Shown here one piece after another: positions 49,878 to 61,049 of a stretch of DNA of 64,000 bases. A program made the position numbers and the translations under genes. Source of the stretch: Gammaproteobacteria bacterium (lineage in GTDB: Bacteria; Pseudomonadota; Gammaproteobacteria; Arenicellales; Poriferihabitantaceae); contig JAPOSW010000006.1 in NCBI GenBank assembly GCA_026709505.1, positions 1 through 64,000 of the forward strand, given 5' to 3'. Positions within the stretch are counted from its first letter, which is position 1. Every line of letters starts with the position of its first letter. Under the pieces are notes generated by a model. That model was not told the DNA's origin and searched no databases. It saw only the letters and a list, made by a program, of their open reading frames with translations.

Positions 49878-51776
49878 TTATCCCTTGTCTCCGGGAACGG
49901 CAGAAGCTTTTTCCAGATAGGCATTGATTTGCGCGAGCAGGCCTTCCTGATCCAGGCCTATTTCCTGCCATTGCTCCTGCTGGGTTCCCTGACTGACATG
50001 CCTGTCCGGCACGCCGATATTGAGTACTGGCTTGAAAATCAGCTGAGATGCCAGAAACTCGTTAACTGCAGAACCCGCGCCGCCCATGATCACATTCTCC
50101 TCAATGGTCACCAAGTACTGATGCTTATCGGCAAGCTTGAGGACAGCCTCCTCATCCAGAGGCTTGACAAAACGCATGTTCGCCACAGTCGCATCAAGGC
50201 CTTCGGCAATCGCCTCGGCTTGTGGAACCATGGTGCCGAAAGCCAGTATCGCCAGCTTGCCCGATTGGGATTGTCGTCGCATCTCGGCCTTGCCGACCGG
50301 CAGTGCTTCCATTTTCTCGTTTTCGGGAATGCCAGGGCCGCTGCCTCTCGGATAGCGAACACTTGCCGGCCCTTCGTGCAGATAACCGGTATACAGCATG
50401 TTGCGGCATTCTGCTTCGTCGGCAGGAACCATGATCAGCATGTTGGGAATGCAGCGCATGTATGACAGATCATAGACCCCGGCATGGGTTTCACCATCCG
50501 CGCCAACGAAGCCGGCTCGATCAATTGCCAGAAGAACGTCCAGATCCTGAATCGAGACATCATGAATCAGCTGATCATAGGCTCGCTGCAGAAACGTCGA
50601 ATAAATCGCCAGGACCGGCTTCAGGCCTTCGCATGCGATTCCAGCAGTGAAGGTAAGAGAATGCTGCTCGGCTATGCCCACGTCATAATACCGGTCCGGA
50701 TACTGCTCGGAAAATTTGACCAGTCCCGAACCCTCCCGCATGGCCGGCGTAATGCCCACCAGTTTCGGGTCTGCTTCGGCCATGTCACACAGCCAGTCAC
50801 TGAACACATGAGTAAAAGTGCGTACCTTTTTCTTGGGCGGAAATTCCCCGGTTTCGGGATCAAACGCGCCGACCCCATGATAGGCCAGTGGATCTTCTTC
50901 TGCCGGCCCATAGCCCTTGCCCTTTCGGGTTGCGATATGCAGAAACCTGGGGCCCTTCATTTCTTTCAGGTTCTGCAGGGTTTCGACCAGGGTATCCACA
51001 TCGTGACCATCGACCGGACCGATATAGTAAAAGCCCATTTCCTCGAAAAACGTGCTCGGCAGGACCATGCCTTTCAGAAGCCCTTCAGCGCGTTCCGCAT
51101 AGCGCAGCACCGAGGGCGGGAAAGTTCCAAGCACAGTTCGTGCCCCGCCCCTTGCCATGGTATAGGCACGGCCGGACAATATCCTGGAGAGATAATGTGA
51201 AACCGCGCCAACATTTGGCGAGATTGACATGTCATTGTCGTTCAGCACCACAATCAGATCCGCATCGTCATTGCCCGCATTGTTCAGCGCCTCGTATGCC
51301 ATGCCTCCGGTCAGGGCGCCATCTCCGATGATGGCAATCGCTTGCCGGGAAAGTCCTAGCTGTCGCATGCCAACCGCCATGCCCAGTGCCGCACTGACCG
51401 AGGTGCTGGAGTGCCCGGCGCCAAAGGTATCGTATTCACTCTCGCGCCGCTTCAAAAACCCGGAAATCCCGCCATGCTTGCGGATGGTATCCAGGCGGTC
51501 TCGGCGACCGGTCAGGACTTTGTGGGGGTAGGCCTGGTGTCCGATATCCCAGACCACGCGGTCGTTTGGCGTATCAAAGACATAATGAAGGGCAATGGTC
51601 AGTTCTACCGTGCCCAGCCCCCCGGCAAAGTGCCCGCCTATTTTCGAGGTGACGTCAATCAGATAGTTGCGGATTTCCTCTGCCAAGTGCTTCAGCTGGC
51701 TTTCCGGCAGATTGCGGACATCGGCCGGATTGTCAACTTGGCTCAACAATGGATATTTTTCAGTGGAGATTGCCAT
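49878..51776 (-). CDS. dxs: 1-deoxy-D-xylulose-5-phosphate synthase
   Basis: [46 protein letters not shown]; 632 aa TPP enzyme next to ispA. Confidence 0.97.
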   Translation of the reverse strand: MAISTEKYPLLSQVDNPADVRNLPESQLKHLAEEIRNYLIDVTSKIGGHFAGGLGTVELTIALHYVFDTPNDRVVWDIGHQAYPHKVLTGRRDRLDTIRKHGGISGFLKRRESEYDTFGAGHSSTSVSAALGMAVGMRQLGLSRQAIAIIGDGALTGGMAYEALNNAGNDDADLIVVLNDNDMSISPNVGAVSHYLSRILSGRAYTMARGGARTVLGTFPPSVLRYAERAEGLLKGMVLPSTFFEEMGFYYIGPVDGHDVDTLVETLQNLKEMKGPRFLHIATRKGKGYGPAEEDPLAYHGVGAFDPETGEFPPKKKVRTFTHVFSDWLCDMAEADPKLVGITPAMREGSGLVKFSEQYPDRYYDVGIAEQHSLTFTAGIACEGLKPVLAIYSTFLQRAYDQLIHDVSIQDLDVLLAIDRAGFVGADGETHAGVYDLSYMRCIPNMLIMVPADEAECRNMLYTGYLHEGPASVRYPRGSGPGIPENEKMEALPVGKAEMRRQSQSGKLAILAFGTMVPQAEAIAEGLDATVANMRFVKPLDEEAVLKLADKHQYLVTIEENVIMGGAGSAVNEFLASQLIFKPVLNIGVPDRHVSQGTQQEQWQEIGLDQEGLLAQINAYLEKASAVPGDKG

Positions 51777-51795
51777 GGTGCTGTATCTTCCTTAT

Positions 51796-52689
51796 TCAAT
51801 ATTCTCTATTAATGCTAAATTCTGCCAGATTTTCAAGAAATTTGGTATTTCCATCCAGTCTTCCTATCAAGTCCACTGCTTCCTGGCATATCCGGGAGGC
51901 CTCGGTTCGAGCATTCTCCAGCCCCATGCTCGATACGTAGGTGGACTTGTTTTGCCGGTCATCGGAGTTGGCATCCTTGCCCAGGGTTTTACTGTCAGAC
52001 GTATGATCCAGAATGTCGTCAGCGATCTGGAATGCCAGCCCCAATGCCCGGCCATAGCCGGATAAAATGTCCAGCTCGCGGTCGCCCTGCCGCAGATTGA
52101 TGACGCCCCCCAGCATCACCGAAGCTTCAATCAAGGCCCCGGTTTTCAGGGCATGCATCCGGGACAGGTCTTCCAGACCGATCAAGTGCCCCGTAAACTC
52201 CATGTCGATAGCCTGTCCCCCGACCATGCCTTGATCTCCGATAGCACAAGCCAGGGTTTCAGCCATGATCGCCCGGGTCTCAATATCGCTGGGATTGAAG
52301 CGTTCCGAGAGAAGCGTCTCAATTGCCAGAGATTGAAGTGCGTCTCCGGCCAGAATTGCGGTCGCTTCATCAAACTGGATATGGCAGGTTGGACGACCGC
52401 GTCTCAGATTATCATCATCCATGGCCGGCAAATCATCGTGCACCAGTGAATAGGCATGGACCAGTTCCACTGCACAGGCAGCCGCGTCAAGTGCTTTTTC
52501 TGAAGCATCAAAAAACTCGCCTACTCCGTAAACAAGAGTCGCCCTCAGCCTTTTGCCGCCCCCCAAAGTCGCATACTTCATGGCCCCAGTGAGAGCTTCT
52601 GACTTGACTGAGCGACTGGCGAACAGTTCCTTCAGGGCATTTTCCACTCGATCGGCATTCTTGTCGAGGGCAGTGCGGATACTATTCAT
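51796..52689 (-). CDS. ispA: Farnesyl/geranyl diphosphate synthase
   Basis: DDLPAMDDDNLRRGRPT (FARM) and QIADDILDHTSD (SARM) motifs. Confidence 0.95.
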   Translation of the reverse strand: MNSIRTALDKNADRVENALKELFASRSVKSEALTGAMKYATLGGGKRLRATLVYGVGEFFDASEKALDAAACAVELVHAYSLVHDDLPAMDDDNLRRGRPTCHIQFDEATAILAGDALQSLAIETLLSERFNPSDIETRAIMAETLACAIGDQGMVGGQAIDMEFTGHLIGLEDLSRMHALKTGALIEASVMLGGVINLRQGDRELDILSGYGRALGLAFQIADDILDHTSDSKTLGKDANSDDRQNKSTYVSSMGLENARTEASRICQEAVDLIGRLDGNTKFLENLAEFSINREY

Positions 52690-52976
52690 GGCATTCCATC
52701 CCCATCAATCTCCTCATCGCTGTCGCTTTCCATGGATTCAAGTGATTCCTGGCCGTTTCTGACGATCAGCTGCTCCATGCGCAGCTGTGCTACGTCCAGA
52801 CTTTTCTTGCATTTTTCCGATAGAGCCATGCCGTATTCAAAATCCTGCATAGCCTGTTCCAGAGGCTGTTCGCCTCGCTCCATTCTCTCGACGATGGTCT
52901 CGAGTTCCAGGATAGCCTGTTCAAAGTTGAAGTCGTTCGGCTTTGGGGATTCGGGGTTATTTTCCGCCATGGTCAT
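52686..52976 (-). CDS. xseB: Exodeoxyribonuclease VII small subunit
   Basis: NFEQAILELETIVERMERGEQPLEQAMQDFEYGMALSEKCKKSLDVAQLRMEQL; upstream of ispA-dxs. Confidence 0.95.
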   Translation of the reverse strand: MTMAENNPESPKPNDFNFEQAILELETIVERMERGEQPLEQAMQDFEYGMALSEKCKKSLDVAQLRMEQLIVRNGQESLESMESDSDEEIDGDGMP

Positions 52977-53229
52977 TTTTTTGTTGCTGCTGATGGGTAA
53001 AATATTATATCCGCTGCTTCAAGCATTCGAACAATCCATCGTTTTCACCCGGTCCGAAGTCCCCTGAGCCCGGACCTGCGACAGGCAATTTGCCGACTGG
53101 GTATTCCATCCACTCCATGGTCAAATATATAATTCCAGTGTTCTCCGTGCCATCTCGGCTTGATTCCGAACGGTATGGTCTCCCAGCACTCAAAGGCTTT
53201 TCAATCACGTATCCATTCATTAAAAATCA

Positions 53230-55119
53230 ATGAGTCGAGATTATACGGCCTCCGCAATTGAGGTGCTAACCGGTCTGGAGCCTGTCAGGAAGCGCCCTGG
53301 CATGTACACTGAAACAGAACGTCCGAATCATTTGGCGCATGAAGTTATCGATAACAGTGTCGATGAAGCAATTTCCGGTCATGCCAGCCTGATTGAGGTC
53401 ACATTGCACCAAGACGGCTCCATGACCGTCGCAGACAATGGCCGGGGCATGCCGGTCGATACCCATGCCGAAGGGGCAAGTGGAGTTGAAGTAATCCTGA
53501 CCCGATTGCACTCCGGCGGGAAATTTACTGACAAGCACTACACCTATTCCGGAGGACTGCATGGTGTCGGGGTATCGGTGGTCAATGCTCTGTCTTCGAG
53601 CCTGGAAGTATGGATCCAGCGAGATGGCGGCCTGTATTACATGGCATTTAAGAACGGGGGAAAGCTCGCCGACCTGGCCCGGCAGGGTTCATCGCCTCGT
53701 GGCAGGACTGGCACGACTTTGCGATTCAAGCCCGATCCTGCGTTTTTCGACTCTATCCAGTTTCATGTCCCGTCCTTGAAGCGCAATTTACGGGCCAAGG
53801 CAGTGCTATGCCCGAGTCTCAGGGTTGATTTTACGGATGAGGCCAATCCGGAAAATGATGACAGATGGCAATACAACGATGGACTTGTCCAGTACTTGAG
53901 TAATTTGACCGAGACCCTGTCTGTGCTGCCCACTTCGCCCTGCCCGGGTCAATACCGACATGAATCGGGCGAGGCCGACTGGGTCGTTTGCTGGATTGAA
54001 GATGGCGGAGAAGGCCCAGCGGAAAGCTATGTGAATCTGGTGCCCACTGGACAGGGCGGAACGCATGTCACCGGATTTCGAGCCGGGCTGACTGAGGCGC
54101 TTCGGGAGTTTTGCGAATTTCGCAATCTGCTCCCTCGTGGTATCAAGCTGGCTCATGAGGACGTCTGGAAGAACTGCTCATATGTCCTGTCGGTCAAAAT
54201 TCCCGAACCCCGATTCAGCGGACAAACCAAGGACCGGCTCTCCTCAAAGGAAGCGGGAACCATGGTACAGACGGGCGTCAAGGACTCTCTGGCCCTGTGG
54301 TTGAATCAAAATATTCCGGTGGCGGAGCGTATCGCCCAAATTGCCATAGAGCTGGCCCAGATACGACAAAAGTCCACCAAGCAGGTCAAACGAAAGAAAA
54401 TCGGGTCAGGACCTGCCCTGCCCGGCAAGCTTGCCGACTGCACCAGTGACAACATTGACCAAACCGAGTTGTTTCTGGTTGAGGGGGATTCGGCTGGCGG
54501 TTCGGCCAAACAGGCAAGGGATCGTGTCACGCAGGCCGTGATGCCGCTTCGGGGCAAGATCCTGAATACCTGGGAAGTTGAATCATCAGAGGTACTGGGA
54601 TCACAGGAAGTCCATGATATTGCCATTGCACTCGGCATTGATCCGGGTACCGAGAACCTCTCGGGGCTAAGGTATGGTCGAGTGTGCATTCTTGCCGATG
54701 CGGATTCCGATGGCGCCCACATAGCCACCTTGCTCTGCGCATTGTTCATGAAGCACTTTCCGAAGCTCGTCAGGGAACGCAAGGTTTGCGTTGCCATGCC
54801 CCCCCTGTATCGGATTGATGTAGCCAAGCATGTATTTTATGCCATTGACGATGTAGACCGAGACAACATACTGAAACGCATCGAACAAGAGAAAATCCGA
54901 GGCAAGATCGGCATCCAGCGCTTCAAGGGACTGGGTGAGATGAATCCATTGCAGCTTCGTGAAACCACCATGAACGTGGAAACCCGGAATCTCTTTACCC
55001 TGGAGCTCGGCGACCAGGATCATGCCACCGAGCTCATGGACATGCTGCTGTCCAAGAAGCGCTCGGGTGATCGCAAAAGCTGGCTGAACAGGAAGGGCGA
55101 CCAGGCCGAAAACCCCTGA
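53230..55119 (+). CDS. parE: DNA topoisomerase IV subunit B
   Basis: VLTGLEPVRKRPGMYTETERPNHLAHEVIDNSVDEA, GGLHGVGVSVVNALS, TELFLVEGDSAGGSAKQARDR; 629 aa. Confidence 0.96.
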   Translation: MSRDYTASAIEVLTGLEPVRKRPGMYTETERPNHLAHEVIDNSVDEAISGHASLIEVTLHQDGSMTVADNGRGMPVDTHAEGASGVEVILTRLHSGGKFTDKHYTYSGGLHGVGVSVVNALSSSLEVWIQRDGGLYYMAFKNGGKLADLARQGSSPRGRTGTTLRFKPDPAFFDSIQFHVPSLKRNLRAKAVLCPSLRVDFTDEANPENDDRWQYNDGLVQYLSNLTETLSVLPTSPCPGQYRHESGEADWVVCWIEDGGEGPAESYVNLVPTGQGGTHVTGFRAGLTEALREFCEFRNLLPRGIKLAHEDVWKNCSYVLSVKIPEPRFSGQTKDRLSSKEAGTMVQTGVKDSLALWLNQNIPVAERIAQIAIELAQIRQKSTKQVKRKKIGSGPALPGKLADCTSDNIDQTELFLVEGDSAGGSAKQARDRVTQAVMPLRGKILNTWEVESSEVLGSQEVHDIAIALGIDPGTENLSGLRYGRVCILADADSDGAHIATLLCALFMKHFPKLVRERKVCVAMPPLYRIDVAKHVFYAIDDVDRDNILKRIEQEKIRGKIGIQRFKGLGEMNPLQLRETTMNVETRNLFTLELGDQDHATELMDMLLSKKRSGDRKSWLNRKGDQAENP

Positions 55120-55145
55120 TGCCCATGCTGACTCCCTGAGCGGGA

Positions 55146-56429
55146 TCAGTTCAGATTGTCGAGCACTTTTGCGGCAATGGCAATGGTTGCTTCAATGTCA
55201 TCCTCGCTGTGAGCCATCGATACAAATCCGGCTTCAAATGCGGAAGGCGCAAGATAGATGCCCTCGTCCAGCATACCGTGAAAAAACAGACGAAAACGTT
55301 CCTGATCGCAATTCATGACGTCGGCATAGCAGTCTACGCGTTCCTTTTCGGTAAAAAACAGCCCGAACATGGCACCGACCTGATTAGCGCACATCCTGAC
55401 GCCCGCTGATGCCGCCACCTCCAAAATACCGGACACCAGCCGTGCTGCGGAGGATTCCAAAGCATGAAACAGGCCCGGCTCGTTAATCTCCTTCAGTGTT
55501 GCAAGCCCTGCGGCCATGGCCACGGGATTGCCGGAGAGGGTACCTGCCTGATAGACATCTCCATCCGGCGAGAGGCAGGCCATCACGTCCTCTCTGCCCC
55601 CGAATGCGCCAACTGGCATTCCGCCCCCGATAATCTTGCCCAGTGTCGTGATATCGGCAGTGACCCCATATCGGCCTTGTGCCCCCTGCGGCCCGACCCG
55701 GTATCCGGTCATTACCTCGTCCATGATGAGCAGGGCGCCGTGCTTCTCGCAGAGCTCCCTGATGCCGGATAAAAAGCCTTCGGCAGGAGGAATGCAGTTC
55801 ATGTTGCCCGCCACGGGCTCAATGATGACGGCAGCGACTTGATGCTTCATCGCATCGAATAGTGCCTCGACCGAATCGAGGTCATTGTAGGTCGCTGTCA
55901 GGGTATGTCCTGCCACTGCAGCAGGCACTCCCGGAGAAGTCGGCACACCGAATGTCAATGCCCCGGAGCCGGCCTTGACAAGCAGGCAATCTGCATGGCC
56001 GTGGTAACAGCCCTCGAACTTGATAATCGCATCACGTCCGGTAAAACCCCTTGCAAGGCGAATCGCCGACATGGTCGCTTCAGTTCCGGAATTGACCATT
56101 CGGATTTTTTCAATCCAGGGGAGTTGCTGACAAATCAGTGCCGCAAGCTGTGTTTCAATCTCGGTCGGAGCACCGTAACTGAGTCCCCATTCAGCCTGGG
56201 CCTTGACTGCATCAATGACCGAAGGGTGAGCATGTCCCAGAATCATCGGGCCCCAGGAACCCACATAATCGATGTAGCGAGCGCCATCCTCAGCATAGAG
56301 ATAGGCCCCTTTTGCATGGTGGATGAATACCGGGGTTCCGCCCACCGACTTGAAGGCCCGAACCGGTGAATTGACGCCACCGGCAATCACCCTTCTTGCC
56401 TGATCAAATAATGTCGTATTGTCAGTCAC
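55146..56429 (-). CDS. hemL: Glutamate-1-semialdehyde 2,1-aminomutase
   Basis: [56 protein letters not shown]. Confidence 0.97.
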   Translation of the reverse strand: MTDNTTLFDQARRVIAGGVNSPVRAFKSVGGTPVFIHHAKGAYLYAEDGARYIDYVGSWGPMILGHAHPSVIDAVKAQAEWGLSYGAPTEIETQLAALICQQLPWIEKIRMVNSGTEATMSAIRLARGFTGRDAIIKFEGCYHGHADCLLVKAGSGALTFGVPTSPGVPAAVAGHTLTATYNDLDSVEALFDAMKHQVAAVIIEPVAGNMNCIPPAEGFLSGIRELCEKHGALLIMDEVMTGYRVGPQGAQGRYGVTADITTLGKIIGGGMPVGAFGGREDVMACLSPDGDVYQAGTLSGNPVAMAAGLATLKEINEPGLFHALESSAARLVSGILEVAASAGVRMCANQVGAMFGLFFTEKERVDCYADVMNCDQERFRLFFHGMLDEGIYLAPSAFEAGFVSMAHSEDDIEATIAIAAKVLDNLN

Positions 56430-57357
56430 TGTTCACGCTAGCCGGTTTTCTGATTTCAAGTGATTTGATGATATTCCTGCGTACTGATTCGAGCTGGTCC
56501 GCTTCCAGCAAAAACAGGGCTTTTTCGTCGAATTCGGTGCTGAGCCAAGTCAATGGCACATTATCCAGCATTTTATCAAGTCGTTCTGATGCGGTGCCCG
56601 ACTCAACGACAATTATACCGTTTGGGGTTACATACCTTTCCGATTCAATGAGCATTTCGAGCATGAAATCCAATCCATCTTCACCGCCATGAAAAGCGAC
56701 TCCGGGTTCCTTGCGGTATTCCGGCGGCAACGTTCTGAAGCGGTCATTCGAAACATAGGGCGGATTGCATACAATCAGGTCAAAGCCCTGGCCAATGCCT
56801 TCAAACATGTGGCCATTGTTCAAGCGGACGCGTTCCTGCAAACCATAATCCGAGATATTTCGGCAAGCTACGTCCAGTGCATCACGCGATATATCGCTGG
56901 CGATAACGGTTGCATTGGGGAACGCCAAAGCACAGCAAATGGCTATGCACCCGCTCCCGCAGCACAGATCGAGTATGGTTTCGACCTGGCTCGGGTCGAC
57001 CCATGGCCGAAATTGCTCAGGAATCCATTCCGCGAAATAGGAGCGTGGAATAATTGCTCTTTCATCAATATAGAACCGTTTCCCCGAAAACCATGATTCT
57101 TTCAGAATGTAGGCCAGGGGCTTTCGGTCAAGGATGCGCTCACGAGTTATTTCCTGAAGGGCTGAGCGGGCATCATGGTTCAAGACCAGATTGTGCGGAG
57201 GGCCTTCCCCCGACAAGTACTCCGTGAAATCCACGCTTGATGCGGCATACACGATCCTAAGGGCTTCATCTTCTGCATTCTGGAAACCCTGGCCATAGCT
57301 GAGGCTGGCTGCCTCGAGCTGCTGAGCGGTCTTGGCGACCGCCTCGGAGAATCTCAC
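56422..57357 (-). CDS. prmB: 50S ribosomal protein L3 N5-glutamine methyltransferase
   Basis: [55 protein letters not shown]. Confidence 0.93.
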   Translation of the reverse strand: MRFSEAVAKTAQQLEAASLSYGQGFQNAEDEALRIVYAASSVDFTEYLSGEGPPHNLVLNHDARSALQEITRERILDRKPLAYILKESWFSGKRFYIDERAIIPRSYFAEWIPEQFRPWVDPSQVETILDLCCGSGCIAICCALAFPNATVIASDISRDALDVACRNISDYGLQERVRLNNGHMFEGIGQGFDLIVCNPPYVSNDRFRTLPPEYRKEPGVAFHGGEDGLDFMLEMLIESERYVTPNGIIVVESGTASERLDKMLDNVPLTWLSTEFDEKALFLLEADQLESVRRNIIKSLEIRKPASVNSD

Positions 57358-57426
57358 GAGGGTTCCCTATGGACATGGGTGAAGTCGGCAGATCAAGGGT
57401 TGAGGGTTCGCCTTGAAAATGCGGGA

Positions 57427-57618
57427 TTAACGATTGTAGCGGGTTTGGAAACGGCTGACACGTCCGGCTGTATCGACAATTTTTTGCTTGCCTGTATAGA
57501 AAGGGTGACATGTCGAGCAAATTTCAACATGCAAGTCACGCCCCAGCGTCGAGCGTGTTTCAAAGGTTGCGCCACAAGCACAGGTAACCTTGATACTGGA
57601 ATATTCAGGATGAATGTC
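57427..57618 (-). CDS. rpmE: 50S ribosomal protein L31
   Basis: [60 protein letters not shown]; Zn-binding C+ form. Confidence 0.95.
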   Translation of the reverse strand, partial: DIHPEYSSIKVTCACGATFETRSTLGRDLHVEICSTCHPFYTGKQKIVDTAGRVSRFQTRYNR

Positions 57619-58408
57619 AGGCTTCATCAGAGTCTCTTGAGTCATTTATCTATTGCGTATACATCTGACCCTCATGGCCAGGATGTGCGATGCTATATGG
57701 AATCATCTAAAGAGTCAAGTAGCACTTAAGCTGTCCGCCATCTGGGTCAAGCATGAAGCGGGCGAATCTGTCAAACATACTCCTTATGAAAACAGCTAAC
57801 GTTGCGCATGACACAATACCCCGGTGGCTGTATGCGATAATCGAAATACAGAAATATGCCTAATCGCTGATAGTCTGGTGGCATCTGCATAAGCTGTTTG
57901 GAAAATGAAACGAGACTTGCTGCACATGATTGACCTGCACCGCAGATTTGAAGGTTCAGATAGCAGAACATGTCTAAAAAATGAACACCAGCGAATCAAG
58001 AAACCGAACACTGACATGTGCTGAAAAGGGGTATCGCGATCTTGCAGAATCAATATTGCGGATTGAAGGAAGTGCCAGCCGCCAGCAAATCAAGGAACGG
58101 CTGATTGCTGGAGACTTCCTTGATATCGCTAGCCGCCTTCCAAGGCAGTTTGTCGATCTGCCTGTCCTTGACTCTCCATGCAACCTGACCAGGGACTATC
58201 ATGGAAACCGTTTCAGGGAACTGGACAAGCCGGCTATGCACTGTGGTTTGGCAAGGCTGTCGATCTGCTCGCTCCAATGCTGAAACCGAGATCAACCATC
58301 TATGCCTGTCCAGACTGGAAGATGCCGTCCTTGGTATTGCCTGCCCCAATTCTACTTGCTATGCAAAACACGTTTAGGCCTCTAAGTTGGCAAGCAATAG
58401 TAAACTTG

Positions 58409-59107
58409 TTAGCAGCCCATTTGCTTCGCCAAGTCCGATATGTTCTGGCAGTGTAAATCGTTTCCAGCGCGGGGCGAGACGTCATTGCCCTGGATCGGCC
58501 CGAATTCCATCGGCCTTTCAATAAATGCAGTTTTGAGGCTGCATTGACGGGCTGCACTCAGATCATCATGATGCGAGGCTACGAGCATTACCTCTTCAGG
58601 CTTGACTTGAAATGTGCTGGCAACGCCAAGATAGGTTGAGGGATCGGGCTTGTACTTGCGAAAGATCTCGGCAGACAGAATGCAGTCCCAGGGCAGCTTG
58701 CCGTGTTTCGCCATATTGGCAAGCAAGGCGATATTGCCATTCGACAGCGTGCAAATCATGAATCTGGATTTGAGGCGGGTCAGTCCTTCTACTGAATCCG
58801 GCCATGGGTCAAGGCGATGCCAGACCTTATTGAGGTGATCAATTTGCTTCTCGGTTAGATTGCCAATCCGGAAGCGAGACAACAATTCATCAAGAATCAT
58901 CCGGTGTAGATCATCAATCAGTGTCCAGCCCAATTCCCCGGACATCACTCTTTGCATGGCAGGAGCATATCCTGCACGCCAGGCCAAGGCAAATTTGTCG
59001 GCATCAACCTCTTCCTTGAAGGTTTCGGCAACTTCCTTGCAGATTGAACCGTACCAGTCGACAACTGTCCCGAATACATCGAAAGCCACTACTTTAGGAT
59101 TTTCCAT
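58409..59107 (-). CDS. HAD-superfamily haloacid dehalogenase, type II
   Basis: VVAFDVFGTVVDWYGSI, CTLSNGNIALL, RKYKPDPSTY, VASHHDDLSAA. Confidence 0.9.
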   Translation of the reverse strand: MENPKVVAFDVFGTVVDWYGSICKEVAETFKEEVDADKFALAWRAGYAPAMQRVMSGELGWTLIDDLHRMILDELLSRFRIGNLTEKQIDHLNKVWHRLDPWPDSVEGLTRLKSRFMICTLSNGNIALLANMAKHGKLPWDCILSAEIFRKYKPDPSTYLGVASTFQVKPEEVMLVASHHDDLSAARQCSLKTAFIERPMEFGPIQGNDVSPRAGNDLHCQNISDLAKQMGC

Positions 59108-59420
59108 TATTTCAATAACTCAGATTGAATACCTTCGCGACTGCCAGATTGGCGTCGTGGGTGATACAAAGGATGATTGAATAAATGTCATGCGTGAACT
59201 GTGCATGCATCAGTCGGCATTGATCATGATGCTAGCCATTGTACTATTTATCGGTTACCGAAATGATCGGCATGATGCTGGGCAGGCAGGACTGGAAAAA
59301 TACATTTGCAGCAAAGGGCAACGCTGGTCAAGTGTCTACTTGTGCCATAGCATCGGCACTGAAAATAATGCTCGAACTGCCCATCGTGGCACGCTTGGGA
59401 CTTCGCCATAATATCGGCCA

Positions 59421-59957
59421 GTGCCGATGGCTTCGTCTCCCGAAGTTATTCTGGATAATCTCATCATTGCGTCAGGATGTCACAGATTTGCAATATGGCA
59501 AAAAATATTCTATATTATGCCAAAAGGCAAGCATGCTTCCACGATGCCACAACTTGTACTTGTTCCCCAAACAGTGTCCCAGCCTTACGTACCGGTAATT
59601 TCCGATGCAGAAGGGAAAGCTATGGCTCGAACCGTAGTAAACCTGTTTTGTCGGTGGGGGCTTACTGATGCCCAGGCGTCAATCTTGCTGGGAGGACTTT
59701 CCATGCGGACTTGGGCACGCTGGAAAATCGGTATTGTCGGCCGCATTTCGCGCGACCTAAAATGCCGTTTATCGAACCTTCTGGGTATCCATAAGGCCTT
59801 GCGGATCATCTTCACGGATGTCGATCGATCTTACGGCTGGGTCAAACGCCCGAATAAGGCATTTGGCGGAGTACCGGCACTTGATGTCATGCTCGGCGGC
59901 GAGCTCACAGATATCATGCGCGTCCGTCGCTATCTCGACAGCGTTCGGGGTAGCTGA
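59421..59957 (+). CDS. MbcA/ParS/Xre antitoxin (DUF2384-type)
   Basis: LFCRWGLTDAQASILLGGLSMRTWARWK...LSNLLGIHKALRIIFTDVDRSYGWVKRPNKAFGGVPALDVMLGGELTDIMRVRRYLDSVRG. Start uncertain. Confidence 0.88.
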   Translation: MPMASSPEVILDNLIIASGCHRFAIWQKIFYIMPKGKHASTMPQLVLVPQTVSQPYVPVISDAEGKAMARTVVNLFCRWGLTDAQASILLGGLSMRTWARWKIGIVGRISRDLKCRLSNLLGIHKALRIIFTDVDRSYGWVKRPNKAFGGVPALDVMLGGELTDIMRVRRYLDSVRGS

Positions 59958-59961
59958 GTTC

Positions 59962-60666
59962 TTGGAAGAACCGCCAATTTCTCACGTGACATGGGGAAAG
60001 ACCTATAGGATCATCCGGTCACGGTTGTCATCCATCGATCTGTTCGAGGATATTGCCGATCCAGCTGATTGGGAAGCAATCCTGTCAGCCGAATCCAAGA
60101 CCAACCCCGTGATGGCTAAGAGCGTAGGCATGATCGATCTTGTCCCGTCCAGCCGGCGCGTGTCTGGAGACGGAGCATCCCTGGTCATGGCTCCTTTCGT
60201 TCATGTCTCGCCGGACCGGCCGAGCAGGTTCAGCGATGGAAGCTACGGTGTCTACTATACCGGTGATCGTATTGAAGTTGCGCTCTTCGAGACGATCTAT
60301 CATCACGGCCGGTTCATGGCATCCACTGCGGAGTCTCCTGGCTGGACCTCGGATTTCTGCGAGCTGATCGGGTCGCTTGATTCAGACCTACATGACGTCT
60401 CCAACGTGTCTGCCCATGAAGAAATGTATCATCTGGATGACTATACGATTCCCCAAATGCTGGCCAGTGAACTACGGGGCAAGAGCTCAAACGGACTGCT
60501 CTGCCGTAGCGTCAGGTATCCCGATGGCCAAGCAGTGGCCCTGTTCTGGCCAGACGTTGCCGGCATCCCCGAACAGGGTCAACATTTTTCTTACTTCTGG
60601 GATGGAGGCGCGGTCTCCAAAGTCAAGAACATGACCTCTGGCGACATATTTACGGTTCTTGAATGA
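59962..60666 (+). CDS. RES-domain toxin
   Basis: PPISHVTWGKTYRIIRSRLSSIDLFEDIADPADWEAI...FSDGSYGVYYTGDRIEVALFETIYHHGRFMA. Likely start is the non-ATG TTG just after the antitoxin stop; the ORF-track start at 59818 overlaps the antitoxin. Confidence 0.85.
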   Translation: MEEPPISHVTWGKTYRIIRSRLSSIDLFEDIADPADWEAILSAESKTNPVMAKSVGMIDLVPSSRRVSGDGASLVMAPFVHVSPDRPSRFSDGSYGVYYTGDRIEVALFETIYHHGRFMASTAESPGWTSDFCELIGSLDSDLHDVSNVSAHEEMYHLDDYTIPQMLASELRGKSSNGLLCRSVRYPDGQAVALFWPDVAGIPEQGQHFSYFWDGGAVSKVKNMTSGDIFTVLE

Positions 60667-61049
60667 GACCTTCGACAAATGATGCACGAAACGATTGCGT
60701 TCCATGCGAAAGGGCGAGTCGACTGGCCGCGGTAGGCGTGGATGCTTGAGCGGGGCGCACTGTCACGATGGATGTGCTTTGCCATCGGTTTACAGCATGG
60801 TTTCTTGTGATAGATGTGGGAATGACAGGAGGGCCCCCGATCAATACCCGAACCGGAGAATACGTCACAACATTTTGGAATTCCCAAAACCGGTATAACT
60901 GGCGAAAAATTCCCGAAAAACGGCAAATACTGGATCATGACAGGAGTAGAAAGCATTGTTGCTTCGGGCTGATACCCAGAAATGTGAAAAATCGGCAAAG
61001 AGTTCTCGGTGCCGGAATATGGAGAATCCTCAAAATTACAATTGCAGCC

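Noticed and set aside
57981-58283. 100-aa ORF upstream of the HAD dehalogenase
   Set aside because: Could be a degraded gene, but no family recognised and no support beyond being open.
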